Assembly: GCA_036394575.1 (NCBI GenBank)
Contig: DASWEY010000066.1
Coordinates: 1 to 64,000, forward strand
Length of the DNA: 64,000 nucleotides
Reading direction: 5' to 3'
From: UKL13-2 sp036394575
GTDB taxonomy: Bacteria > Pseudomonadota > Gammaproteobacteria > Burkholderiales > Usitatibacteraceae
Position numbers and translations under genes: made by a program. The notes beneath the pieces were generated by a model. The model saw only the letters and a list, made by a program, of their open reading frames with translations, made no database searches and had not been told where the DNA came from. This document shows positions 25,052-33,320 of the stretch, piece after piece (position 1 is the stretch's first letter; each line of letters opens with the position of its first letter).

Positions 25052-26104
25052 TCAATCTTGTCTGGAATCGGACTGTTCAGGTCGCAATTGCTTGCGGAAT
25101 TGACCGGGCACGACACCGGTGATCTCCTTGAAGGCAACATAGAAATTCGACTGCGAGTTGAAACCTACCGACAGCCCCACCGACAAAACCGAAGCCCGCG
25201 GCTCGTCGGTAAACATCCGCTTCGCCGCTTCAACGCGATACTGCCGAACCAGGCGCGAGAATCCCATTTGAAAATGCGTGTTGATCAGTTCGGACAACTG
25301 ATGTGCGGACAGTTGCGTCAGCTCAGCCAGCTTGGCAAGGCTCAAATCTTCGTCCTGATAAATTTTCTCTTGCTCAAACAAGCGCGTGATCTCGCTAACG
25401 GCACGATCGCGATCGATTCGGCTAAGTGTTGAAACCGCATAGGCGCTTGCCACCGCTTGTTCGGCTTTGCTGACAACATCGGGGAAGCGCAGCAACAAAT
25501 ATAGAACGAGCGCGAACCCAGCGCCGATGAGCAAGGCATAACTCGCGGCAAAACTTCGCCAGCCCAAGGTCGGCTCGGCGACGCTGGCCACAGCCATCAT
25601 GGCGGCAATCAACGCGAACAGCATCAGCACGCGAAACTCAAGCAGAAACCACCGCCGTTGCGCCCGCAGCAGATAGACCAATCGCCCCAGGTGCACCGCG
25701 GCCAGCGTGCCGCCCAACATTGCAACGGGAATGGCCACATTCAGCGAAACCATCTCGCCACCCACAATAGCCGCGGGCAACACGATCCATTCCCAGGCAA
25801 GCCACTTTTGCTGAGGGGGCCGCAACAGTCCCAGGAATAACCAATAAAAGCCGACCGACTGAGAAACGATAATCAGGATGTAGCTGCGGCTGGCGAGAGC
25901 GGCATCCATCTCCAGCAGATAACGCGCATGAAGCAGTTGCGTGAGCGCCAAGCCAAGCAGCATGACATAGCCGGCGACGCGAGATTGCCATGGCATTGTC
26001 ATGCTGCGGTATGTGGACGCGAAGGCCAGCACCAAGAGAAGCGCTGCACCAACTGAAAAACCGATGGTGAGCAATACGCAGGAGTCAAACAAAGTCATCG
26101 ACAA
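25052..26104 (-). CDS. Membrane-anchored AraC-family regulator
   Basis: A 350-residue regulator with about seven transmembrane helices in the N-terminal 210 residues (starting FDSCVLLTIGFSVGAALLLV, later LIAAMMAVASVAEP and SYALLIGAGFALVLYLLLRF) and a C-terminal DNA-binding domain with two helix-turn-helix units (about 240-340; LSLAKLAELTQLSAHQLSELI, SRLVRQYRVEAAKRMF, SVGFNSQSNFYVAFKEITG, VVPGQFRK). This layout, with an integral-membrane sensor fused to an AraC domain, is seen in many Proteobacteria and Bacteroidetes. The small membrane protein downstream is the nearest candidate target. Confidence 0.88.
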   Translation of the reverse strand: MSMTLFDSCVLLTIGFSVGAALLLVLAFASTYRSMTMPWQSRVAGYVMLLGLALTQLLHARYLLEMDAALASRSYILIIVSQSVGFYWLFLGLLRPPQQKWLAWEWIVLPAAIVGGEMVSLNVAIPVAMLGGTLAAVHLGRLVYLLRAQRRWFLLEFRVLMLFALIAAMMAVASVAEPTLGWRSFAASYALLIGAGFALVLYLLLRFPDVVSKAEQAVASAYAVSTLSRIDRDRAVSEITRLFEQEKIYQDEDLSLAKLAELTQLSAHQLSELINTHFQMGFSRLVRQYRVEAAKRMFTDEPRASVLSVGLSVGFNSQSNFYVAFKEITGVVPGQFRKQLRPEQSDSRQD

Positions 26105-26555
26105 TCCATCATGTGCATTCGCAACGAATCCAGCTAAGGTGCCTAAGCTTCAATTATTACATCTGGATGTGCGCGACAAACGCCGGGGCAATCTGTTTAA
26201 GGACTTGATTGGCGTGCTCCCCGGGAACAACGGCGACGATGGTGTCGAACCAAAAGTGCCAGATATTTTCGGCGCCGCGGAAAATGCGAACCAGCCTAAG
26301 AGATTCGTTCCTGCGGCTAGCGAATTTTTACGCGTAAGGCGGCCAAACGATCGGTGGTAAATTATCGTAGAACGCCATTTGGCGCGGCGTTTGGGGCAAA
26401 AATAGCCGAGGAGGCGCGTAGATGCTGGGTTTTGGCGTTTCCGTAGCAGACCAAGCGGCGCTGATCCTGACTGCAGAAAGAAATCTACACTGACCCTGAG
26501 TACTCCTCTAAACCCAGGTGCTCGTTGTTTTCGGTCTGCTTCGGCGCGATGCGAA
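26105..26555. other. Intergenic region with repeats, 451 bp
   Basis: The boundary between the AraC gene and the AT-rich island holds the short motif AAAATGCGAACCAGC (26281-26295) and fold-back repeat copy 4 (26367-26443). An open frame on the plus strand from 26001 shows no recognisable protein. Confidence 0.5.
26367..26443. repeat. Fold-back repeat, copy 4
   Basis: The left arm is TAGAACGCCATTTGGCGCGG, the centre GGGGCAAAAATAGCC and the right arm GGCGCGTAGATGCTGGGTTT. The centre has A5 where copies 1-3 have T5, so this copy is inverted or its centre has flipped. Confidence 0.65.
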
Positions 26556-27419
26556 CTAGGACTCGATGTATGCGCCCATCGAAGCTGCGAGGATATCGAG
26601 CCGCGCGCGGACAGATTGCTGCGCGTATTGCGACACCATGACCGTGAGTTGATGCATGTAATTAAACTGCGGGCCTCCGCGGTCGATTTCGCTGAACAGT
26701 GTCACGCTGACCGCGACTGCGCTCAACTGTCCTTTGCGGAAATACTCATCAAGCACACCCATATGCCGGCGCAAGAAATCCTCGTTCGCGTGTTCCATTG
26801 CGGCACCGAGGATCTCAATGGTCGACGCTCGCCAATGAACTGAGGGCTGCACTAGATCGTCGATATTGATAGCCACCATCCCCTCTCCTTTGAATGGCTT
26901 CAACTGACGAACGCCTTTCCGCAGCTGGGACTCCACGCCTCCCGGGGTGTAGATTTTCTTGCATGCGATCGGCAAGTCCCCGATGGCAGTTTCGACCAAG
27001 ACGTCTGGCTCGCGTAGGAAGGTCGTGGTATGGCGACGCTTTATTTTCTCCCAAAGCTCTAGTTCCCAAAAAAAATCCTTAGCGCGCGATGGCGTTCGCG
27101 CATGCATGAAGTCTAGGGTTTGGCTCGTCAAAGGTTTCAGGTGAGCATGCGGATTAGGCTCGTGCTGCAACAAGAGAACGGCGTCAGAAATTCGGTCGAA
27201 GTGCGCTCCCAGCAACATTCGCTGAAACTCACTGTCGTTACTAATGGGCCTCGCAGGATCTCGGCTTGCCAGCGCCTCAGCAGCTGTGAGCAAGCCCGCG
27301 AGTTCGCATGTGGGATTAATGCGGACACCGTACTGCTCAAGTACGGCTCGCACAGCTACCACGCGTGCGGCCTGTTCAGAAAAGGGTCGGCTTGTTCGGT
27401 ATTCGGCACCTTGGCTCAA
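26556..27419 (-). CDS. Unknown protein with nuclease-like motif (island gene 1)
   Basis: A 287-residue protein, predicted cytosolic. It starts with TTG at 27419, preceded by AAGGTGA at suitable spacing; no ATG lies near. No family is recognised. The centre, residues 117-173, reads FFWELELWEKIKRRH, REPDVLVETAIGDLPIACKK, then a Gly and basic stretch. This has the outline of a PD-(D/E)xK nuclease core (Glu119, Pro138-Asp139, Lys154), but the usual acidic residue two places before the catalytic Lys is Ala152. The C-terminal third is helical (HMGVLDEYFRKGQLSAVAVSV). It ends the three-gene minus-strand island, downstream of the tail-anchored and HEPN-type genes. A nuclease role is a guess from this motif. 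Confidence 0.6.
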   Translation of the reverse strand: MSQGAEYRTSRPFSEQAARVVAVRAVLEQYGVRINPTCELAGLLTAAEALASRDPARPISNDSEFQRMLLGAHFDRISDAVLLLQHEPNPHAHLKPLTSQTLDFMHARTPSRAKDFFWELELWEKIKRRHTTTFLREPDVLVETAIGDLPIACKKIYTPGGVESQLRKGVRQLKPFKGEGMVAINIDDLVQPSVHWRASTIEILGAAMEHANEDFLRRHMGVLDEYFRKGQLSAVAVSVTLFSEIDRGGPQFNYMHQLTVMVSQYAQQSVRARLDILAASMGAYIES

Positions 27420-27500
27420 TTAGGTCACCTTCGACGCGTCCTCAGTGTTAGTCGTTGTGCCACGGGGTGTAGAGCTAAATCGACGGGTTCAATGCCTTAC

Positions 27501-27532
27501 AAAAATACGAGCCTGAGGTGTCCCCTTTGATT
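27501..27532. repeat. Short REP-like motif copy between island genes
   Basis: AAAAATACGAGCCTGAGGTG and TCCCCTTTGATT resemble the motif at 23193-23250. It lies between the first two island genes. Confidence 0.45.
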
Positions 27533-27544
27533 GCAAAGGTAATT

Positions 27545-28954
27545 CTAGTCACTCAGCAGCTTTTTAAGCGGTTCGATTGCAGTAACTGCCGTAAGAAATA
27601 GCATTACGAAGGTCATCCATAGGATTCTGTTTTGGAGGACTATATTAGTTTCTGCGAGGTGCTCATTTGAAGCCGCGCTCACGAATCGGGCAACATGCTC
27701 TGCAATAGCTCGGATCTGCTTTTCAGTTTCTTCTAAATGCTGCGCGTCAGATAGCAACTTCGCTCGAATATTCTGGAACAAAAGCAAATCCTCTTTGTGG
27801 CCATAAAATTGAGTCTTAAACTCATAGACACCAAATTCAAAAAGGCGCTCATTATTTACTGAACGCCTAATGTCATATACGAAGGGAAGCGCCACACGCT
27901 GGACCAAATTGAAATCTATATCAAGCCGCCGCGCATCGCTTGACACCGTTTCTGAACCAACGTCCAGCATTCCATATGAATCCCGCAAATTGGCAAATTC
28001 AGATATCAAGCGGGTGGAGATCAAATTCAAAGTCCAGTGCACCAACGTCCGATCAAAGTCATGAAGGCGGCCTAAAATCTGCCTCATTTTTTCATCGCCG
28101 TACATTTTCAAATCGGCATTGGCAAAGATGAGATTTTTATTTCCAATTAAAGCGCACCTTCGCGTTGCGGACGTATTTCTTTCCTCAAGTCGTAAGTACA
28201 AGTTTTCCAAATCATCCGATTTCCAAACAGAGGTACCGAAGCGCGAGGCAAGCATATCCACATAATCCAGATCTTTCCGGGTATCACGCTGATAAAACTC
28301 TTCAGCCTTATCAAAAAGCATCAATTCGCAGCACGGCAGCGATTTTTCACTACCTTCTGCGGCAAAATAACCAGGAAAGTGTTCAATTACCCAGCGAGTG
28401 CAAATGTCATGCAGATAAGATCGCATTGTTTCGACTGCGTTCTGCTTTTGCTCCTCTACGCCCCTATACAAGATGCCGCCGCGAACCTGCTCTTTTTGAG
28501 TTGAAAAGGTCTCTTGTAATGGCTGTTCAAGCAAATGCGTGCTGTCTGAGTCCATCATGAAACAACAACACAGCATCGTAATACTTGGCATTTCTTGCGC
28601 AAGCGTTACGTGGATCGACCGGATGCCATTTGGAAGCTGCGCTTGGCGACCCGCAAATGGAAAAGTTTTTTGCGCGGGCGATGTGATGAAGCCGAGATTC
28701 AGCCAGCCGCCGCCGCGCTCGCTCTCTCGCATACTTTGAACGGCCTCAATGAAATCATCATTGAGAAAGGTATTTTGCTTATCCCAACCGAGTCTTTCCG
28801 CTCCGATTTTTAGATTTTCGATTAGAGATGGTGGGAAGGCTTCTATCACCCATATGCAGGGTACTTCGACCCGTTCGCCCTCGGGAATCTGCGTAGCCGC
28901 ATTCTCTTCTTCATCGCGATTTCGAATGAATCGTGTTTCTTCAGCGTCAATCAT
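27545..28954 (-). CDS. Unknown protein with C-terminal membrane anchor (island gene 2)
   Basis: A 469-residue protein that matches no family I recognise. It is soluble for about 440 residues, with charged and aromatic-rich segments and scattered Cys (LCCCF near residue 128, PCCE near 207). Near the C-terminus a helical run (LLSDAQHLEETEKQIRAIAE) is followed by a single transmembrane helix, RILWMTFVMLFLTAVTAI, and a ten-residue cytoplasmic or periplasmic tail. This is a tail-anchored design, common among effectors of abortive-infection systems, but no effector motif is seen. The codon use is AT-richer than the flanking genes. No ribosome site is evident at the ATG (28954). Confidence 0.6.
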   Translation of the reverse strand: MIDAEETRFIRNRDEEENAATQIPEGERVEVPCIWVIEAFPPSLIENLKIGAERLGWDKQNTFLNDDFIEAVQSMRESERGGGWLNLGFITSPAQKTFPFAGRQAQLPNGIRSIHVTLAQEMPSITMLCCCFMMDSDSTHLLEQPLQETFSTQKEQVRGGILYRGVEEQKQNAVETMRSYLHDICTRWVIEHFPGYFAAEGSEKSLPCCELMLFDKAEEFYQRDTRKDLDYVDMLASRFGTSVWKSDDLENLYLRLEERNTSATRRCALIGNKNLIFANADLKMYGDEKMRQILGRLHDFDRTLVHWTLNLISTRLISEFANLRDSYGMLDVGSETVSSDARRLDIDFNLVQRVALPFVYDIRRSVNNERLFEFGVYEFKTQFYGHKEDLLLFQNIRAKLLSDAQHLEETEKQIRAIAEHVARFVSAASNEHLAETNIVLQNRILWMTFVMLFLTAVTAIEPLKKLLSD

Positions 28955-29078
28955 TTAGTTAGATAGCCTGTTGAAAAATTAGCCCGCAAAAGCGTCAACA
29001 CTCTTAGCGTCAAATATCTATTGATCGGTCCAAGATTAGACTGGGCGGGTTTAATTCGCGACCTTGAATTTCTAGGAA

Positions 29079-29825
29079 TTAATCTTTCTTGGGTCTCAAT
29101 TTTGCATCCGAAACTCTTCGCGCAAGCAAGCTTAAGAAAACCAAATATTGCGCAGCTTTAATTTGGTCAAGGTCGTTTGCAAGAGTGTGCGCCTTTGGGT
29201 TACGTACTCCAACGTATGTTCCATCAAGAATCTTAAGAAATCCCTTCTGATCGCTTTGTCCTGATTCACTGTCAATTTCACTAAAAATTAGCTTCCCATT
29301 TTCAATACCAAAGGCTTGACTGACCAGACCGGAGCCATCGTGCTGCAACCCAGTTCGCAAACGAATTAGGTCGAAAATCGCGGTCACGCCGTTTAACACT
29401 GCATCGCGAAAATGCCGACTTTCGTAATGATGTAAAGAGCTTTTAACAATGATTGGGTGCAGCAGATTTTCAAATCCGGCCGATTCAATAGTAGGCACAT
29501 CAGTTTTCGCAGCCTCTAGCGCATGCGCTGCAATTTTTTGTGAATCAATAGCAACTTCAATTTCGCTAGCCAAATCTTGAATTGCGCGGAAGAAACGTTC
29601 TTCGCGTTTCTCCTTTGAAGCCCGCAGATAGCGCTCGCCTGAAACAATGTTGTACACCCGGGATACTTGAACCGAGTCGGCGCCAAATAAGTTTTCAAAG
29701 CACATTGCTGTCTTTTTTTGAATCGCTTCGAACTCGACGTACTCAGTTTCTCCATAGCTCTCTAGATCAATTGCCAAGAGTTCTGTTCTGAGTTTTTCTA
29801 AGTAGTCGATTGGATTAATTTTCAT
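29079..29825 (-). CDS. TIGR02391 family protein, HEPN-type (island gene 3)
   Basis: A 248-residue protein whose C-terminal half, about residues 120-240, matches the TIGR02391 (Ymh) family: HPIIVKSSLHHYESRHFRDAV, then RTGLQHDGSGLVSQAFG, and GFLKILDGTYVGVRNPKAH. The string RNPKAH (Arg208 to His213) fits the R-x4-6-H signature of HEPN domains, which are metal-free RNases or their inactive relatives in many toxin-antitoxin and anti-phage systems. The N-terminal half is helical with a charged heptad-like run (GERYLRASKEKREERFF). The gene is AT-rich, has no clear ribosome site, and is the first of the three minus-strand island genes. It lies 39 bp from the ilvD stop. Confidence 0.75.
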   Translation of the reverse strand: MKINPIDYLEKLRTELLAIDLESYGETEYVEFEAIQKKTAMCFENLFGADSVQVSRVYNIVSGERYLRASKEKREERFFRAIQDLASEIEVAIDSQKIAAHALEAAKTDVPTIESAGFENLLHPIIVKSSLHHYESRHFRDAVLNGVTAIFDLIRLRTGLQHDGSGLVSQAFGIENGKLIFSEIDSESGQSDQKGFLKILDGTYVGVRNPKAHTLANDLDQIKAAQYLVFLSLLARRVSDAKLRPKKD

Positions 29826-29864
29826 TTATTTTTATATTATGGATGTGGATTTACATCGTATCAA

Positions 29865-31553
29865 TCAATCCGTCACCGCCCCCTTCGAGGCAGTCCCCAC
29901 CAACTTGAAATACTTCCCCAGCACGCCCCGCGTGTAACGCGGCGCCGGCGCTTTCCACACCGCGCGGCGCTTGGTAATTTCCGCATCCGTCACATTCAAT
30001 TGCAGCAGCAGCTTGTGCGCATCGATGGTGATGAGATCGCCCTCCTTGACGAGGCCGATGGTGCCGCCGACGAATGCCTCGGGCGCGACATGCCCCACCA
30101 CCATGCCCCAAGTGCCTCCGGAGAATCGTCCGTCGGTGATGAGCCCCACGGTTTCGCCGAAGCCCTTGCCGATCAGCGCCGCTGTCGGCGCCAGCATCTC
30201 GCGCATGCCGGGGCCGCCTTTGGGGCCTTCGTAGCGCAGCACGATCACGTCGCCGTGCTTGATCTTGTCGCTCATGATGGCTTCCATCAACTGCGGTTCG
30301 GAATCGAACACGCGCGCGGGGCCGGTGATGACGGGGTTCTTGAGGCCGGTGATCTTGGCCACGCAGCCTTCGGGCGCGAGGTTGCCTTTCAGTATCGCCA
30401 GGTGGCCCTGTTTGTAGAGGGCGTTCTCTATCGTGTGGATCACGGGCTGGTCCGCATTTGGGTAACTCGGTGGCTGATCGGGCACATCCTTCAAGGTTTC
30501 GGCGATGGTCTTGCCGCTGATGGTCATGCAGTCGCCGTGCAGCAGGCCGGCGTTGAGCAAAATCTTCATCACTTGCGGGATGCCGCCGGCCTTGTGCAGA
30601 TCGACGGCGACGTATTTGCCGGAGGGTTTGAGGTCGCAGAGCACCGGCACTTTTTTGCGCATGCGTTCGAAATCATCGATGGTCCATTCCACATCGGAGG
30701 CATGGGCGATGGCGAGGAAGTGCAGCACCGCGTTGGTGGAGCCGCCGACGGCCATGATGACGGCGATGGCGTTTTCAAGTGATTTGCGGGTGACGATATC
30801 GCGCGGTTTTATTCCGGCTTGCACGGCCTTGAGCAGCACGCGCGCGGATTCGGCAGCGGAATCTATTTTCTCCTGGTCTTCGGCGGCCATGGTGGAGGAA
30901 TATGGCAGCGACATGCCGATGGCCTCGCAGGCACTCGACATGGTATTGGCGGTGTACATGCCACCGCAGGCGCCCACGCCGGGGATGGCGCAGCGCTCGA
31001 TGCAGCCGAAATCTTCTTCGCTCATCTTGCCGCTGTTGAATGCGCCGACGGCTTCGAACACGGAAACGATCTGCAGATCCTTGCCCTTGTGATGGCCGGG
31101 CTTGATGGTGCCGCCGTAGACCATGATGGCGGGGATGTTCATGCGCAGCACGCCGATCATCGCGCCGGGCAGGTTTTTGTCGCAGGCGCCGATGGCGAGC
31201 ACGCCATCCATGAATTGCGATTGGCAGGCGGTCTCGATGGAATCAGCGATCACTTCGCGCGAGACCAGCGAATACTTCATGCCCTCGGTGCCCATCGATA
31301 TGCCGTCGGTGACGGTGATGGTGCCGAACATCTGCGGCATGCCGCCGGCTTCGCGGATGGCCTGGTCCGCGGCATCGGCCAGGGGCTGGATGCCGGCGTT
31401 GCAGGGGTTCAGCGTGGAGTGGCCGTTGGCTAAGCCAATAAAGGGCTTCTGAAAATCGGCGTCCTGGTAACCGATACCCCTGAGCATCGAGCGATTGGGC
31501 GCGCGTTCATTGCCCTGGGTGATGGCGAAGGAGCGGTATTTGGGAGAGGCCAT
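29865..31553 (-). CDS. ilvD: Dihydroxy-acid dehydratase
   Basis: A 562-residue enzyme that dehydrates 2,3-dihydroxy-isovalerate and 2,3-dihydroxy-3-methylvalerate to the keto acids, the third common step of isoleucine and valine synthesis, in the cytosol. The three iron-sulfur ligands are Cys51 (NPCNAGI), Cys124 (GACDKNLPGAM) and Cys196 (GACGGMYTANTM); the last two segments are highly characteristic. The C-terminal domain has TDGRFSGGTWGMVVGH and PEAFVGGTIGLVKEGD. The length is standard for the short, 560-residue type. It is divergent from lgt, 90 bp apart. Confidence 0.97.
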   Translation of the reverse strand: MASPKYRSFAITQGNERAPNRSMLRGIGYQDADFQKPFIGLANGHSTLNPCNAGIQPLADAADQAIREAGGMPQMFGTITVTDGISMGTEGMKYSLVSREVIADSIETACQSQFMDGVLAIGACDKNLPGAMIGVLRMNIPAIMVYGGTIKPGHHKGKDLQIVSVFEAVGAFNSGKMSEEDFGCIERCAIPGVGACGGMYTANTMSSACEAIGMSLPYSSTMAAEDQEKIDSAAESARVLLKAVQAGIKPRDIVTRKSLENAIAVIMAVGGSTNAVLHFLAIAHASDVEWTIDDFERMRKKVPVLCDLKPSGKYVAVDLHKAGGIPQVMKILLNAGLLHGDCMTISGKTIAETLKDVPDQPPSYPNADQPVIHTIENALYKQGHLAILKGNLAPEGCVAKITGLKNPVITGPARVFDSEPQLMEAIMSDKIKHGDVIVLRYEGPKGGPGMREMLAPTAALIGKGFGETVGLITDGRFSGGTWGMVVGHVAPEAFVGGTIGLVKEGDLITIDAHKLLLQLNVTDAEITKRRAVWKAPAPRYTRGVLGKYFKLVGTASKGAVTD

Positions 31554-31643
31554 GATTTACTCGCGGACAGTGGCGTTGGGGCGGAAGGAATGGTGAATTG
31601 CGTGGCAAACTAGCGTCCATTCTACAAGAGCGCCCAATTTGTC

Positions 31644-32447
31644 ATGTTGACCCATCCCCAGTTTGACCCGATCGCCTTCACGATCCCGTTTCTTCATTTG
31701 CCGATCCGCTGGTACGGGCTCACCTATGTGCTGGCCTTTGCGCTGTTCATGCTGCTGGGGCGTTTGCACCTGAAGCGCCGGCCGGACCTGGGCTTTACGG
31801 CGCAGGATCTGGACGACCTGCTGTTCTACGGCATCCTCGGCGTGATTCTGGGCGGGCGCCTGGGCTATGTGCTGTTTTACAAGGCGAGTTTTTACCTTGC
31901 CCACCCGATTGAAATCTTTTATGTGTGGCAGGGCGGCATGTCCTTCCACGGCGGCTTCCTGGGCGTGCTGGTGGCGATGATCCTGTTCGCGCGCAGAACC
32001 AAGCGCACGTTTTTCCAGGTGACGGATTACATCGCGCCCCTGGTGCCGACCGGGCTGGCGGCGGGGCGGCTGGGCAATTTCATCAATGGCGAGTTGCCGG
32101 GCCGCATTGTCGACCCGAACACAATTCCCTGGGCGATGTGGTTTCCCCAGGTCGACCGTATCCCCACGGCGCGCCATCCTTCGCAGCTTTACCAGCTGGC
32201 GCTGGAGGGCTTGCTGCTGTTCGTGATCCTGTGGATTTACAGCCGCAAGCCGCGGCCGCTGATGGCGGTGTCGGCGGTGTTCCTGATCGGCTATGGCTCG
32301 TTCCGTTTCCTGGCCGAGTTTGCGCGCGAGCCGGACGAGTTTCTGGGCTTGCTGCAGCTGGGCTTGTCGATGGGCCAGTGGCTGTCGCTGCCGATGATCG
32401 TGGCCGGTATCGCGCTGTTCGTTTACGCACATCGCAAACGCGGCTAG
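31644..32447 (+). CDS. lgt: Prolipoprotein diacylglyceryl transferase
   Basis: A 267-residue inner-membrane enzyme that transfers diacylglycerol from phosphatidylglycerol to the Cys of prolipoproteins, the first step of lipoprotein maturation. Seven transmembrane helices are visible. The signature GRLGNFINGELPGR is near residue 145, and the second conserved region IRWYGLTYVLAF is at the N-terminus; GGMSFHGGFLG and HPSQLYQLALEG hold the active-site His and contacts. The start ATG at 31644 gives the family N-terminus (FDPIAFTIPFLHLPIRWYGL). It faces the MarR gene tail to tail. Confidence 0.97.
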   Translation: MLTHPQFDPIAFTIPFLHLPIRWYGLTYVLAFALFMLLGRLHLKRRPDLGFTAQDLDDLLFYGILGVILGGRLGYVLFYKASFYLAHPIEIFYVWQGGMSFHGGFLGVLVAMILFARRTKRTFFQVTDYIAPLVPTGLAAGRLGNFINGELPGRIVDPNTIPWAMWFPQVDRIPTARHPSQLYQLALEGLLLFVILWIYSRKPRPLMAVSAVFLIGYGSFRFLAEFAREPDEFLGLLQLGLSMGQWLSLPMIVAGIALFVYAHRKRG

Positions 32448-32479
32448 CGCCGGCGCCCGTCGCGGCTTGGCCGGCCGAA

Positions 32480-33079
32480 CTAGTCGTGGCCGATGTGATC
32501 GTCGAGTGAAACCGACAGCGGCGTGGCGGCGCCGGTAACGCGCTTCAGGCCGGTGGCCCGGATCAATTCGGCAAGATGGTCATGCAGGCCGGCAAGCCGG
32601 TCTTCGGGAAGCGACATCAGCGCCTGTTGCAGCATGCCGATAGCCGGCTGCGGCGCCTTGTCGATAACGCGCTTTCCTTTTGCGCCCAGGTACAGCGTGA
32701 CCACGCGATGGTCGGCGCCTTCGCGCCTGCGCTCGATGTAACCGAGCTCGTCCAGACGGTCGAGCAGGTTGCTGGCGGTGGATTGATGCACCGCGAGCTC
32801 GCGCGCCAGATCGCCGACCTTGATGCCGGGTCGCATGGCGATGGCGTAGAGCGCCCACAGCTGCGTTCCACTGACACCTGTCGCCTGCTGTACGTCGCGA
32901 TAGTGCGTCTTCAGGTTGGCGATGACCGCGCGAAACTGCTTGAGAACGGTCAGCATCTGCATATAGTGCGGGCTGTCGAAATCGACATCGACATCATCGC
33001 GGCGGGGTTTTACGGGCATGGCCGCGTGCAGCGCGCGGCGGCGCACGGGTACCGGTACGGAGGCAAGAGCTTTGGGCAT
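32480..33079 (-). CDS. MarR-family transcription regulator
   Basis: A 199-residue winged-helix regulator, with about 40 extra N-terminal residues rich in Arg (RRRALHAAMPVKPRRDDVD) that may be outside the true protein: an internal ATG at 33019 (MPVKPRR) is equally possible. The conserved core is QLWALYAIAMRPGIKVGDLARELAVHQSTASNLLDRLDELGYIERRREGADHR, with the wing DHRVVTLYLGAKGKR. Such proteins are dimeric ligand-responsive repressors. No target is next to it: lgt ends 33 bp away, on the other strand, and pal lies behind it on the same strand after a terminator. Confidence 0.85.
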   Translation of the reverse strand: MPKALASVPVPVRRRALHAAMPVKPRRDDVDVDFDSPHYMQMLTVLKQFRAVIANLKTHYRDVQQATGVSGTQLWALYAIAMRPGIKVGDLARELAVHQSTASNLLDRLDELGYIERRREGADHRVVTLYLGAKGKRVIDKAPQPAIGMLQQALMSLPEDRLAGLHDHLAELIRATGLKRVTGAATPLSVSLDDHIGHD

Positions 33080-33191
33080 GGAGGCGGAGGCGCGGAGGCG
33101 TAGTTATTATGTAAGACAGATTGGCGACGGCAACATCAAAACCAATTTACCCATCCGCCTTACAGGCGGCTTGGGCGACTGCTAAAAGCAA

Positions 33192-33224
33192 AAATCGGGA
33201 TGGCGACTGACGCCATCCCGATTT
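33192..33224. terminator. Terminator hairpin after pal
   Basis: A perfect 14-bp stem, 33192-33205 with 33211-33224, closes on a 5-nt loop. On the minus strand it is followed by TTGCTTTTAG, fitting termination of pal transcripts, about 96 bp after the pal stop. Confidence 0.75.
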
Positions 33225-33320
33225 CGTTTATTGCTCAGGACTGATGCAAAAGAGCGTGGCGGGCAAACAAGAACAACCTCAGATGAACCAGTTTGCCCTT
33301 TCTTTACGCATCGGGGCCGA

